Part shown: piece after piece, positions 1 to 11,094 of the stretch
How positions within the stretch are numbered: position 1 is the first letter of the stretch
Layout of the letters: every line of letters begins with the position of its first letter
Source: Coptis chinensis
Lineage: Eukaryota > Streptophyta > Magnoliopsida > Ranunculales > Ranunculaceae
Reading direction: 5' to 3'
Assembly (NCBI GenBank): GCA_015680905.1
Contig: CM027377.1
Location: forward strand, 56,999,501 to 57,063,500
Length of the DNA: 64,000 nt
Program-made: the position numbers and the translations under genes
Notes under the pieces: model-generated
What the model was told of the DNA's origin: nothing
The model's input: only the letters and a program-made list of their open reading frames with translations
The model's database searches: none

Positions 1-743
1 GTCACTATGTGTGAGTCTGTGTTTGCTAAGATGCAACTCACTGAGGTGCAGAAATAGGAGTTGGGTTCTCACTAGTTGGAGGGGTCAGCTTTATTTTGGT
101 GGGGGTCTATCAAGGATAGTGTGGATGTAGGAACTATGACTTGGGAGGATTTTTAGGTAAGATTTGAGGGAAGGTTTGTTCCTAATTAATGCTATTAAGG
201 AGCAATTAATTGAGCAATTCTTTAATCTGACCCAAGAAGGGAAAACTGTTATAGAGTATGTGACTAAGTTTAATGAACTATTAAGGTATGCTCCCTATCT
301 AGTGGATACCCAAGTAAAGAAGAACGACAAATTCATCTGTGGACTAGAACCATATCTATCGAGTTATTTGATACCCTTTGATTCATAAACTTTTGATTGC
401 GTGTTAGATTTGGCATTAAAATATGAACATCTGGATAATGAATCCCATAAAAAGATCTTTAAAGAGAATGAGAATGCCCCAAAACAAGCTAGCTTCCATC
501 TTATTTCTAGTCAACCACGTCAAGGGCAGAGACAAAATTGACATCACCCTTATAATAGGCAAACATTTAAGCATGTGAAAAAGGACGCTAGTACTTCGCT
601 AAAGAAATTTGATGGTAATTGTCTGAATTGCGGGGAAGTTGGGCATACTGTTCGAAGGTGTCCTAAACCAAATGAACTAGTAGGCAAGTGTTATAAATGT
701 GGACAGTTGGGACACCATGTTAAGAACTGCACTGGTTAATGTT
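1..743 (+). mobile_element. Ty3/gypsy gag fragment with two CCHC zinc knuckles
   Basis: This is the 3' two thirds of a gypsy gag gene, entering from the left edge. Gag forms the virus-like particle and its knuckles bind element RNA. The translation around 95-160 reads like the gag core (WWG.IKD..DVGTMTWEDF), and 206-388 carries the FFNLTQEGKTVIEYVTKFNE helix region typical of Del/Tekay-like plant gag. Two C-x2-C-x4-H-x4-C knuckles lie at 620-661 and 689-730, in one frame and 23 codons apart. The fragment is broken and no protease follows. It may belong with the chromovirus LTR at 3.03 kb, but the intervening sequence does not prove this. Confidence 0.85.
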
Positions 744-2154
744 AGGGGCGTCTGAGCTTATTATTTATTACTTTCTTTATTGGTACTTGATAAGAGCCCA
801 AAACTGTAGTTTTAACCCCTTAATAATCATACTGTTAGACCAATTATGTGAATAATAAGTAAGAGTTAATACTGATTACGTGTTTTATGCATTTCGGGCT
901 TCAAAGTCCATTATAATGCGAGAAATGTGCCACTTTAGCGAGATAAAGGAGCAAAAGTCGTGAGAACTTCGAATGCCATATCTTTGGACTCAGACCTCGA
1001 ATTGGGCCTACCTTACGTCAAAACGACCGTCTCGGAAAGAGCTTTGCAATGGTCCAAGCCTTGACCCAATCAGAGGAGCAGAAGTGGACGAAACATCTGT
1101 CGAAGCCAACTGCAGCTGAAGAGCCCATTTTGGACTAAAGAAATTGGGTTTTGGGCCGATTTTTCCCCAAAACATGGCTCCAAGCCCATGCACGATTTTT
1201 GGATTTGGAAGTATAAAAACAAAAGCTTGAATCTTTGTTAATGGCAGTTAGGTTAGGAAGCTAATGTTAATGGAGTTTAGGGTTAGAGATAGTTAGATCT
1301 AGATTAGTTAATTACTTAGCTTTCATTCCATTAATTAGTTTCATTCTTTGTTTTAGATTAGTTATTTAAATCATTGAATATCATTCATTAGATAAATAAA
1401 ATAGTTGTTATTCATTCAATCATTTCTTGTTCTTATTGTTCTATTAGATAAATAAAGTTAATTAGTTCTCCATAATCTAGTTTCATTTTCATTTATTTAT
1501 TAGCTTAAATCCTTAGATTTATTTTATTTGTCATTATTAGTTTAATTCAATTATTGCATGAGTAGTTTCAAATTGAGTTTAAACAAATAAAGTTCAAATC
1601 TTTATATTATGTCTTGTTTAGATTCAATTGTTGGGAACAAAATAGAAAATTCACATCAAATCATTACTCTCACTGTTCCTTGTGTTTGAGTAGTTGAATT
1701 CTATTTAGTCTTGATAGATTGAGAGTGGAACGAATCCTTACTCATTATATTGCATGATTATGTTTTGAGAGTAAGAAGTATTGATTTAAACGTAAGAACG
1801 GTAGGATTACGTATTAGTGTTGTTAACATTAATATTATCATTTTACTGTTTTCACGGTTATCAGTACTTAGCATGTATGAATTTATCGTTTGATTTTATG
1901 ATTTTAGAAAAAAAAAAACAAATAAATAAAATGCTTGTTGTTTTACCGGTTGTCTTCTTATGAAATTTATACTCGAAATTGTTCAACATGTTATAGTGTT
2001 GTTTTCCTAACATAGTTTTCTATTTAAAGTAAGTATTGCCTAAAGAAGAAAATGTTATTATAAAATTTCATATTTGAGTGATTTGGAATTATTCAAGGAA
2101 TAAAGAAACCCTTTTGGTAAAGGCTGGATTTGTAATTGTTGATATTGTCCAAAT
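744..2154. other. Non-coding repeat sequence, LTR-like
   Basis: No gene is visible. The 860-1200 stretch is relatively GC-rich. It is followed by a TATA-like GTATAAAAAC at 1211-1220 and then a long AT-rich stretch, an arrangement that resembles an LTR promoter and leader. No matching second copy or clear TG...CA ends were found, so the family is unknown. Confidence 0.35.
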
Positions 2155-2450
2155 TATGTATATCGTTGGTGTGTGATCCAATATACATAACACATCTTTG
2201 TATGCATCGTTGGTATTTGATCCAGTGTATACATGTACATCGTTGGAGTGTGATCCAGTGTGCATACCATATATCGTTGGTGTTTGAACCTATGTGATGG
2301 TAGAGGACTTGTATGCATCGTTGGTGTAAGAACCAGTGTATACTTGCACATCGTTGGTGTGTGAGCCAATGTGCATGCATCACATTGTAGGTGTTTGATC
2401 TTATGTGATAGTGGACATAGTATAGGTCGTTGATGATATAAATCAGCCTA
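2155..2450. repeat. Minisatellite with ATCGTTGGTGTGTGATCC core
   Basis: About eight degenerate copies of a 32-44 bp unit begin with ATCGTTGGTGTNTGANCC and end with variable GTATAC/GTGCAT tails. Starts lie near 2161, 2205, 2238, 2273, 2317, 2350, 2385 and 2427. Long and short units seem to alternate in a higher-order pattern. Open frames across it on the minus strand are products of the repeat, not genes. Confidence 0.8.
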
Positions 2451-3029
2451 TATGATTATATTTTTATTTTCGAACATGTGGTGTTCGTGAGACACTGAGA
2501 GAAATGTTGATATATTTGTAAACACCAAGATGGACTTGTGAGTTTTGAAACGAACTTTTTGACCAAGAAGATTAATGAGAAATGATATTATTAGAAGTAT
2601 ATTAAATGTGGAACGTCTTAGATTAGTGGGGAAATACTAAAAAAGGAACTAACTGGCTCGGTGTGAGAGGAACTACCTTGCCTTCTTAGTATGATTTATG
2701 TTGAAAAATATGAGTTTTGTTATATTGACCGAGAAATAATTATTCTAATTAAGTGTTGGGAATTAAAGAAAACTAATCACATTTATTCTTTTGAGTTGTG
2801 TATACTAGCGTATACACGTGCTTCTTGGGTTTTATACGTTTATGGACACACTTTCAAGGTTAGTATATACACGCATCTGATGTTAGATACACTAATAGAG
2901 CAGGTATGTCACTTATAATTTTTTTTGTCATTTCTATTATATAACTAAGTTGCTATGATATTACTAATTGTTTGTTTGCTTCTATCTACTTCGAATCTTG
3001 GGACGAGATTCCTTTTGAGTTGTGTATAT
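2451..3029 (+). other. Non-coding; ends in chromovirus pol-end/PPT remnant
   Basis: No gene is seen. The last 45 bases contain TTGGGACGAGATTCCTTTT (about 2998-3016), matching the stretch that precedes the 3' LTR in Del/Tekay chromoviruses as I recall it. The purine tract itself is poor. It marks the following LTR as a 3' LTR on the + strand. Confidence 0.5.
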
Positions 3030-3635
3030 TATAACATCCTGTATTTTTATTTTTGCTATAAAAAATAATAAGTATTATTAATAAGGTTATAATAGTAATA
3101 TTTTAAAAAGAGGGGATAAAGATTAAATAGAAATATAAAGAAAATCGTGGAGAATAAAAAATGTACATATCTCTCTCTCCTTTCTCTCCCACATTTCTGA
3201 AAAGGGAGAAAGAAAAACCCTACTGCCCAAAGAAGAATAAATGATTAAAAAGAGAAGAAGAATAGGAAGAGGTGAAAAGATGAACATGTTGGGTCGCCGT
3301 AACTACCTCTATTTTCGGTTGTCTTCGTTCTTGCTTTAAAAAGGTGAGTTAGAATTTATGTTCTTAGTAGAAACATGATATGTTATGCTTTTGGGCTATT
3401 CATATGATGATAAGTAGAGACGAGATGTTAAAGAGATTTGAATTACGACGATTCACGTGTAGGTTTATGTACTAAGTTATTAGATTAAGTCAACATGCTT
3501 TCTTTTGATGATTTGGTGATAGTAGATGTTTTAAACCACGTGTAACTGTTTTGATATAAAAAACTATGACTAGAAAGCCATTATCAGTTGTGGAGAATCA
3601 TTAGAGAAGGAGGTGAACAGTAAAAGGGTAAGTAG

Positions 3636-4180
3636 AAAACTGCATTGCGCAGTCAAACGTTTCATATTAGATGGAGGTTGATCCATTATTGAATGGATTT
3701 AAATTTTACTCTGAAGTTGTATAAGACTATGTAGTTTGACATATTTGTATTATAGACAAATCCAACGGTTAGATGTCTGTTGAGGCATGTATAAGCGTGA
3801 TTGGTTGAAGTATAAACTACTCCAGAAAACCGCACTGCGTAGTCATACGTTTATGCGTAGATGAAGGATGAAACTGTCATGGATTTTCCTCAAACTAAAT
3901 CTATAGATATATAAGTCGTATTATAGTAACATCTTATAATTTAAGACAAATCCAACGGTCGGATATTTGTCAAGGCTTTCATTAGCTAGACTGGTTGTAG
4001 TTGAAACTACAGTAGAATACTGCAGTGTATAGTCAGACTATTTTGCTTAGATGGAGTTTTATCCATTACCAGATTGACTTGAAATCTAATCTACAAGGTT
4101 ATCATACATAGTGGTGTCACATATTTGAATGGTAGACATATCCAACGGTTGGTTATCTGTCGATGCAGTATAGAAAGACA
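3636..4180 (+). repeat. Three tandem ~190-bp units inside the LTR
   Basis: Units begin at 3636, 3826 and 4015, a period of 189-190 bp. Each starts with an inverted-repeat core (ACTGC-ATTGC-GCAGT in unit 1, diverged versions in 2 and 3). About 119 bases later each carries GACAAATCCAACGGT (3755, 3945 and 4135), a second hairpin-prone segment. Between these two points the units drift strongly. Confidence 0.85.
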
Positions 4181-4668
4181 AGCCTATTGATATTTGTTAG
4201 GTTGTAATGGAAACTGTTAGGTGTTTAACTTAAGGGGTTTATATAGTATATGTAGCCTACTTTTAGACTGTGGTTTTATTTGGAACCGACATGGTTCATA
4301 AGATCATTTTTGGAGAATTAAAAGTAGAAAAATATCCATTTTTGAGTTTTTGGATTTAAAGGTTCATAATGTATCTCTTTGTATGAAACTTTACGTATAT
4401 AATTGTGGGAGTATTTGAAACTAATTGTATGTGATTCTATATAGTATAAATTGTTGTTTTCTTTAAAGGTACATACAAGGATATTGATATTTATTGGTTA
4501 AGAGCTACGTAAGGCTTGATTCTAATCTTGAAAGATTGGATCGTCAGGCAGCCTTATGTAAAGGTGCAGCCACCATATTATATATTATATATTAGTTTTA
4601 GTGATAACTATATGTGTACAATGTTAGTATTAAATTGTGTACGTGATAGTGGTTGTTTAAAAAAAAAG

Positions 4669-4900
4669 GTATTCATTGAATGTGCCATGAATGACATATT
4701 GGTGTTATGATGGGTATTCCTTGAATGTGGCGGGAATGACCTAAGGTATTCATTGAATTTGCCATAAATGACCTGTTGGTGTTATGATGGGTATTCCTTG
4801 AATTTGGCGGGAATGACCCAAGGTATTCATGAAATGTGCCATGAATGACCTATTAGTGTAAGGATAAGTGGTATTCCCTAATGTGCGGGACGAACCATGT
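4669..4900 (+). repeat. Three tandem ~77-bp units inside the LTR
   Basis: Units start at about 4669, 4745 and 4822 with GGTATTCATTGAATGTGCC. Each has two sub-blocks, a GGTATTCATTGAA...GAATGACC half and a GGTATTCCTTGAA...GGAATGACC half. The 77-bp unit is therefore itself an imperfect duplication. Confidence 0.8.
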
Positions 4901-5080
4901 GGTATCAATTAGGATTCAATGTATTAAATGATGTTTTGATTATGAATGGAAATTTGACTGGTTGAGATAAATCTTTTTATTGTGATGTCTAACTCTGTTT
5001 TTGCAGGATGGTAGGATTCGTTAATTTTGTATGCAGGGACGTAAATATCCTACCTTAAGACGACGTGTTGGCATGTAAAG

Positions 5081-5470
5081 GTAAAGTGTATCAAACTCAT
5101 ATCTAAATAAGTTATCATATGTGCATTTAATAAGTGGAAGGTAAGTGGTATTTATATTGTGAGTTAATTTGGAAAATGGGAATGATGAGTACTGTTATAT
5201 GAATTTCTTGGAAATGTATATTGGGATTGAAACTTGGGAAGAAACTACATGCCATTTTGAGAAAACGGAACTAATTTGTCTTCCAAGTTGAAATGATTGT
5301 AATATTTTTCTTTGTGAATGAAGAGTTCTTCCTTTCGGTTTCATTTGATTTTGGGGGTTTTATCATGTTTGATAACTTACAGGGTATTAGGTTTTCATTT
5401 CATCATGGGTTTCCAGATTATTGAATATCATTGTTTTATTATTGTCTGGAAATTTGGGGTGTGGCAAAAC
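5081..5470. other. Non-coding junction sequence
   Basis: AT-rich sequence lies between the chromovirus LTR and copy A. An open frame at 5318-5647 runs through it into copy A's gag on a different frame and has no recognisable content. Confidence 0.4.
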
Positions 5471-5479
5471 TCCTTATCC

Positions 5480-5930
5480 TGTCATGAATATAAATACCTC
5501 ACAATGCAATTTCTGTTTAAGCTTAAATCATATAGATGCCACCTGTCCCTTGATCACAAGCCTATCATCACTTCAACAAGAAGAAGTATGTGCTTTCAAT
5601 GTACCAAATGTACCATGGAGACAACATCTAAACTTCGCATAGACTAATAATCCACAAACCCAACCACCTCCAGGTTTCAATAAACCACCAAACACATTCA
5701 GACAAGGACAATGTACCTATAACATTCTGAACAGAGCATTGGTTCCATCCCATTTTAACCAGAACTACCAAAACCCACCTTCCAACAACTAAAAAGACCT
5801 AATTCCAATTACACAATCAACTAGTAGTGTCCAAACAGATAAGCCCACCGAGATAATTCTATCTGTCATGCAACAACAAACTCAAATCCTAGCATCCATG
5901 CAACAATCTCTGAACTTGTTAGCGAGTATA
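5480..5930 (+). mobile_element. Athila-type gag C-terminal part (copy A)
   Basis: The translation holds a CNFCLSLNHIDATCP knuckle-like motif near 5507-5551, then EEVCAFNVPN, and a P/N/Q-rich tail ending in QQQTQILASMQQSLNLLASI near 5920. This is the usual layout of the gag C-terminus in Athila/Ogre-type elements. A homologous stretch is in copy B at 45030-45500. It is degraded. Confidence 0.7.
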
Positions 5931-5934
5931 CAAT

Positions 5935-6480
5935 TTTACTTTTCTTTATTTTACATTTCTTTTTCAAAATAGTTGTTTTCTCTGTTCTATTAATGCAAGA
6001 TTCTCGATACATCAATAGTCATGTGATTTTCCAAAAACAAAATGAGCAATGGATTCTACTTAGGCCAACCCCTAGAAAAATACATTCTAGGGGCGGGTTA
6101 AGTTTAGTTTTGCTTATTAAGGGTCACCTATATCACCATGCTATTAGCACAGGTCAGGACATTCCATATCTTGCGCAGTAAATCCCCAACTCGTGTAGCT
6201 GAAGCTCTGTCTGTCTAGATTGGGTTCGTCCCAGAGCCGACACGAAAGTTGCCTGAGATTACCGTTATGGGTTGTTTTAAAAAATTAGCATTTAGAATCA
6301 TGGCTTTTGAGTACGAGTATCTTATAATATCTCTCCATAGTTTTCAAAACTAGAGGATATAAAAATGAAAATTATATGCCCCGGAGTAACCAAAATGATA
6401 CCGGATTCACTTATAATTTTATCTTCTTGTCAAAAACCTCTATATGGTTAAAGATATATTTTGCTTGGGAAAACCAACTA

Positions 6481-6512
<32 letters not shown>

Positions 6513-6732
6513 GATGAAGGCATCTCCAAATGAGAATTAAACAAATAGAGTAACCCAAAGTGATACTATTCTCTATTTAATTCTATATTTTGCCTCCACC
6601 TTTCTATTTTGCTCGAGAATCTGACGTTAAAAGACTCAAACTTGTACAAAAATTTTCAAAAAAATTCTTCCTTTCTTCTCAAAATCTTTCTTTCAAAATC
6701 TTTCTTTCTAAAACTTCCAAATTTTTTCCAAA
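5935..6732 (+). promoter_or_regulatory. Leader upstream of the accessory ORF, copy A
   Basis: A non-coding stretch conserved with copy B 49660-50477. It includes TAGGGGCGGGTT (6091) and a pyrimidine-rich leader just before the ATG at 6733. An AAT microsatellite lies at 6481-6509. The TATA-like TTGTATAAAAATTTC seen in copy B (about 50370) is TTGTACAAAAATTTTC here. Confidence 0.4.
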
Positions 6733-7017
6733 ATGTCTTTTGTTACTAACAAAAACCCTCCACCTAGCAAGACTAGATGGATCAGTTTCAATGATCGTGT
6801 GCAAGCACTTTTGAGAGAACTGCAGTTGAAGATACAGATACACATACCAAAAACCATTCCTAGTTTGGATAAGAGTTCATACGCACGTAAGAGACGAGCT
6901 ATGAGAGAAGGCTGGTGCTCGAACTGTCAAACACCAACTTGTCTCGGTCTTCAACCTCATAGTGAAAATTCAGTTTTCAAGGTTTTCATGTGCCAGCCAC
7001 CTGCTCACCGAGCATAG
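6733..7017 (+). mobile_element. Accessory small ORF of the Athila-like element, copy A (94 aa)
   Basis: An open 94-residue frame starts at an ATG in AAAATGTC context. Residues 26-43 read LLREL, twelve residues, then P, an F-box-like spacing. Residues 55-69 read RAMREGWCSNCQTPT, with a CxxC at 62-65. The end, residues 84-94, reads FMCQPPAHRA. Copy B encodes a clear homologue at 50478-50774: PP near the start, RRA.RE.WC..CQTP, LQP.SE.S.F.V..C..P.HRA. That pattern of kept residues in otherwise diverged copies suggests a once-functional product. I do not recognise the family. It lies where Athila elements have the interval between integrase and the env-like gene. Confidence 0.6.
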
Positions 7018-7839
7018 CTGAAGAGAGTAATCCAACCATCTGGTTGGGATTGGCTCAAGTTTTAAAAACTTCAAAGTCATGGGAATCTAACTTAAAAAGA
7101 CCCACCTTTCAAATTTAAGTTCAAATTTATTCAAAACCTTAAAAAATTAATCAAAATTTTCCCTTTTTTGTTTGTATATATTTCCCTTCAGTTCTTTTTC
7201 GTTCTTTCCTTTATCTATTTTTCATCCACCGTTTGATGCGAGTGTACCCTATACCTTTATGTAGCATTTTTGATATTAATCGTTTTTGTACCTCACGGGT
7301 CAAGATCGGACGAGTAATGAAGCACAGATTGGCTGTTAAAGTCGTCAAAGCACTAAGGATATGATCGAAATTACCTGATTTCATTTGGGCTTGGGCCAAA
7401 ATTTCAAAACAACTTAAAAGGCACATGCAAGGCACATTCCATCAACCCTTTTTTAAGCCACGCGACCGCCTGGCCGACCTCATCTTCCCCAAAATTTCCC
7501 AGCCCTAGCCGCCGAACGCGGCGTCGTCTGCCCTCTTCCACCGTGCGACCGCCCACCCACCTATAAACACTACTCGTCCAAATTTTTACAGTAAGCTCCA
7601 TTTTCAACCCTTATTCCAACTAAAAACCCACCAATTTCATCAACTCCTACTCTAAATGGGTAAAGTCATAAAAATCGTGCCGGAGAAAAATTTCAAACCC
7701 TCTTCAATTCCAATCTATTTGAAATGCACTTCAAGGCTGAGATTAGAAGAAGAGGGTAGGAGTCTTTGGTTTTGTTAGAAGGTGCGAGTTATTCTCCCTC
7801 TCTCCCTCTTTCATTTTACAACCACATGCAATGAGGGGA
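7018..7839 (+). other. Non-coding spacer of copy A
   Basis: It aligns with copy B 50775-51530, for example TTTCATATGGGCTTGGGCCA in B and TTTCATTTGGGCTTGGGCCA here (near 7379). No gene is supported. The short minus-strand frames here carry no known content. Confidence 0.45.
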
Positions 7840-8700
7840 GGATGACCACGTCATGGTTGTTAGGGATGGCCACACGTTGGAGCTCACTAAGGAGGTGGTG
7901 AGTGAGGCTCTGAGGATTCCTCTGTAGGTCTATACTCAGATGGAACAGTCCCCAGACAACAAGACCATCAATATTATGATGGTAGAAACACTTCTCGAGG
8001 GTAGGAAAAACCCAACGACACACTGTGCGTTTTAGAGTTCGCTGTGAAGGAATCAGTTGGCAGTATCTCAATGGACAACCTTCAACTTGATAGGCTCAGT
8101 CAAGCCTTCTGATATTGGTAAGGTGATACTCTATATCATGTGAATTCTTCAAGAGCAGAAGAACAGTTTCTACATTGCCACCTTCGTCTAGGAGCAACTT
8201 TGCAAACCCAGGAGGTCCACCGCCTCTCTACCAGTGCTGGTCACTAGGATCATGCCGTACTGGGACTTCGATGCTACATGCACTCTAGTAGAGGTCAGAG
8301 ATGTTACTATATGTCTTATCTATGCCCACAACGTCTAGAAACTTTAGCATCCACCTGCCACCAGAGCCGCCAAGCAAGCACGCGCCACCGAGCCAGTGGA
8401 CTACTTTGTTGAAGGTGCCACTCGATAGTTCATTCAGCCCATGGACAGAATTCATTTTCTCCATGAGTGCCAATGGATTCTGCATTAGCATGTTCACCAC
8501 CTCAGGCAAGGTCAGCAAGTTATTAGAGCGGCTCAGCAAACACTCAGAGAGGAGCAGTAGTCTTTCTAGTAGGAGTAGCGACGTTGTTAACACAGTGTCA
8601 CAATGACACTGTAGAGCATTAGAGATGCACTCCCACGTAGTGATAGATACCCTAAGACCTGACGTCATCAAAGAGAAGGATCTTCTCGACGTCGTGACGA
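7840..8700 (+). mobile_element. Env-like (plant transposon protein domain) region, copy A
   Basis: The + strand translation contains HVMVVRDGHTLELTKEVVSEALRIP, then AVSQWTTFNLIG, then ILQEQKNSFYIATFV. These line up with the env-like ORF at 25290-24718 (ILGIPP, AAAQWIGRNVIG, ILQEQKYEFCILEFL). The gene is the env-like ORF found downstream of pol in Athila elements; its function is not established. It is broken. Minus-strand frames over the same bases are shadows. Confidence 0.6.
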
Positions 8701-10261
8701 GTCATGCACGGATTCTAACTAGGCTGCTCCCTAGTGTCCGTATAGATAGTTTATGTTTTATTTTCAGTTTGTTTTCTTTTCGAACATATATATAATTATA
8801 ACTAGTAGTGTAATTTTAATATTGTCTGCTTGTTTTATTTGTTTCTTATGTGGAATTTGGTATATGAGTAGAAGGTAGTACAAATACATCATGCCAAAAT
8901 TTTCCATTTTTCTTTTGGTATTACATATGGTTTCAAAAATACAAAAACCCAAAAATTTCATAGTAGAATAATTATCCCTAGTACAATAAACCATATATTT
9001 CTCGTTCTATATCAAACAACCCACTCCCCAAACTTATTTGGGGGTGGCATATTTTCATCATGGAGAACAAAATATAGGTGTATCGCCGTTTTTGCTCATG
9101 TTTCTATAGTAATCTTTTTCCTTATCTCTTCATACTTTGAGGACAAAATATATTTTTATTTGGGGGTGGTATAGTAACATTTTGCAAAATCTAGGCATTT
9201 CTTATATTATATTAGATATAGTAGTATATTTATTCCTTTCTTAAAAGAATTATTTTCGAATAAGACCAACAATATTTTTCTGTTTAGTATTAAAAGTCTT
9301 GTTTCCATTTTCTATGATGAATAAAAAGTCTAGAAGTCTCATTATAGTAATAGAGTAAGGATTCGTTCTTCGAATTTAGACTAATATACATATAATAGTT
9401 TCTATATCTTTTCATGAATGACATGCATAAGCATTTGATTGTATATAGCAGTGAGTTTCCGAGACCAAGATTAGAACAATTAAGTTCCATATCCTGTGAG
9501 AATCTAGCCAAAAGCTTTATCTGAATGATTATTGAGTGATGACACAAATGATGTCCGGATAGAAAGACCACACGTTCACTTGTTTGATTACCAGGCCATC
9601 TACGAGAGAATTTAGGCCCTTTTTGGATCGATATAGCCAAATAAACATTAAAAGCCCAAAAAGATAGTTTTTCCTTTAGCCCCTCTTGAACCGTCACCAA
9701 TTTCTAAAAGCCTTTTTTATTCTTCACCATAAATCTTTGACCTATTACAACATACAATGAAAAGCTTATCCAGCTGACGAGTTGAGAATTGGATGGATAT
9801 CAGAAAAAGAGAAGAGAAGACCTTGTATAAAAACAGATTAGTTAGTTGCTTCGAAAAGAAAAAAAAGAGAAGAAAATAAAGACCTATCAAAAACCAAAAC
9901 TCCAAAAAAATCAAACGAATAAAAAATCGAATCTCCCAAAAGTTCAAAATTAAAAGGTGATGATATCATAAACAAAAGAAAAGTTAGAACTCCCAAAATT
10001 TCGAAATCATATGGAGTCACAAAGCCAAATGATAAAGAATGAATCACAATTTGGAAGCAAAGAACAAAACAAGGTTCATATCTAGTTACAAGTAGCTTGA
10101 AGACAAAATTTATCAACTTATCAGATTTTTGTTTTTTCCTTCCTTTTTCTTTCTAAACTATCTCCCTAGCCCCGTAACTCCTGATAAAAGACTTCTAGCT
10201 CAATTATGAATAGGATGGTGTGATAGTAAGCGACAAGTGTGATCAATCGACCCTAGGTTTC
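8701..10261 (+). promoter_or_regulatory. 3' untranslated region of copy A, first part
   Basis: A non-coding stretch that aligns with copy B 51530-52790. It opens with G-run modules: ATTTGGGGGTGGCATATTTT (9038) and TTTGAGGACAAAATATATTT followed by ATTTGGGGGTGGTATAGTAA (9137-9176). They look like polypurine tracts. At 9400-9465 lies a block (TTTTCATGAATGACATGC...ATTGTATATAGCAGTGAGTTT) that recurs in copy B and twice on the minus strand. The region ends at the nested element's target site. Confidence 0.55.
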
Positions 10262-11041
10262 TGTTCCGGCCCCCACAAATGTGGCCCAATAAAAGCCAAA
10301 TTCAATACAAGCCCATGCTCAGAGCTCATTTATAAAAAAGCCCACGCTCAGAGCCCATGCTCAAAGCTTATCTACAAAAAAGTCCATGCTCAGAGCTCAT
10401 CTATAAAAAAGCCCACGCTTAGAGCCCATGCTCGAAGGTTATCTACAAAAAAGTCCACGCTCAGAGCCCATGCTCAGAGCTTATCTATGAAAAAGCCCAC
10501 GCTCAAAGCCTTCATCCCACACAGTTGTCCGCCAGTTCTCCAACTTCATCCCACGAGTTGACAGTTCTCCCGCCAGTTCTCCAACTTCATTCCACGAGCT
10601 AACAGTTCTCCCGCCAGTTCTCCAACTTCATCCCACGAGCTGACAGTTGTCCGCCAATTCTCCAACTTCACCCCACGAGCTGACATATGTCCCGCCAGTT
10701 CTCCAATTTCATCCCACGAGCTGACAGTTCTCCCGCCAGTTCTCCAACTTCATCCCATGAGCTGACAGTTTACCCGCCAGTTCTCCAACTTCATCTCACG
10801 ATTGGTATATTGGAGAACGAGGAAGTAACTATCACCAATCCTACCTATAAAATTGAACCTCCGTCATTTTTTCAGAACTACGCAATCGAGACTTGATCCC
10901 AAGCAATATCTTTGGGTACGTAGGCAACTTCAAAACTGAAGTCCAGTCTCATCTTTCCCCAATCACCATCTCCTTCACCATCTCCAAAAAACATTACTTC
11001 CAACCCTTAACTGGTGTCTTTTGGCAAATCTTGCTGAAACA
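10262..11041 (+). repeat. 5' LTR of the nested element, with two tandem arrays
   Basis: It runs from TGTTCCGG to GAAACA. Near the start are repeats of AAAAAGCCCACGCTCAGAGC type (about 10300-10505), then about seven 41-bp units, TTCATCCCACGAGCTGACAG followed by TTCTCCCGCCAGTTCTCCAAC (10511-10789). A TATA-like CCTATAAAATTGAACC lies at about 10845. Confidence 0.9.
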
Positions 11042-11045
11042 TATT

Positions 11046-11054
11046 TGGCGCCGT
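11046..11054 (+). promoter_or_regulatory. Primer binding site of the nested element
   Basis: TGGCGCCGT begins 4 bases after the 5' LTR end. It is complementary to the 3' end of plant tRNA-Asp as I recall it (ACGGCGCCA), with the match lost after nine bases. Confidence 0.65.
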
Positions 11055-11094
11055 CTGTGCTCCTACCCTCAACCACAAAACAAAAGTTACGTCA

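Larger units (their letters stand above)
3030..5080 (+). mobile_element. Chromovirus (Del/Tekay-like) LTR
   Basis: The start TATAACATCCTGTATTTTT resembles the TGTAACATCCC opening of Del/Tekay LTRs and follows a GGGACGAGATTCC stretch. A pyrimidine-rich TCTCTCTCC leader (about 3170) follows, then two internal tandem arrays at 3636-4180 and 4669-4900. The length of about 2 kb fits this lineage. The right end is uncertain; CTACCTTAAGACGACGTGTTG near 5050 is probably close to it. It is an old remnant, and no intact internal region is attached. Confidence 0.6.

Noticed and set aside
2093-2383. Minus-strand frames with repeated Cys/His-like pattern
   Set aside because: The apparent repeated protein is the translation of the minisatellite; it continues in several frames at once.
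5318-5647. 109-codon frame at the start of copy A
   Set aside because: The alternative frame carries the gag knuckle motif and matches copy B; this one does not.
8285-8671. 128-codon minus-strand frame
   Set aside because: It overlaps the + strand env-like reading of copy A, which has homologues elsewhere in the window.
10511-10789. Regular repeat array that could be mistaken for a CRISPR array
   Set aside because: Units are head-to-tail without unique spacers and sit in both LTRs of a plant retrotransposon.
11046-11054. tRNA-like sequence at the primer binding site
   Set aside because: Only nine bases match the tRNA 3' end; there is no cloverleaf.
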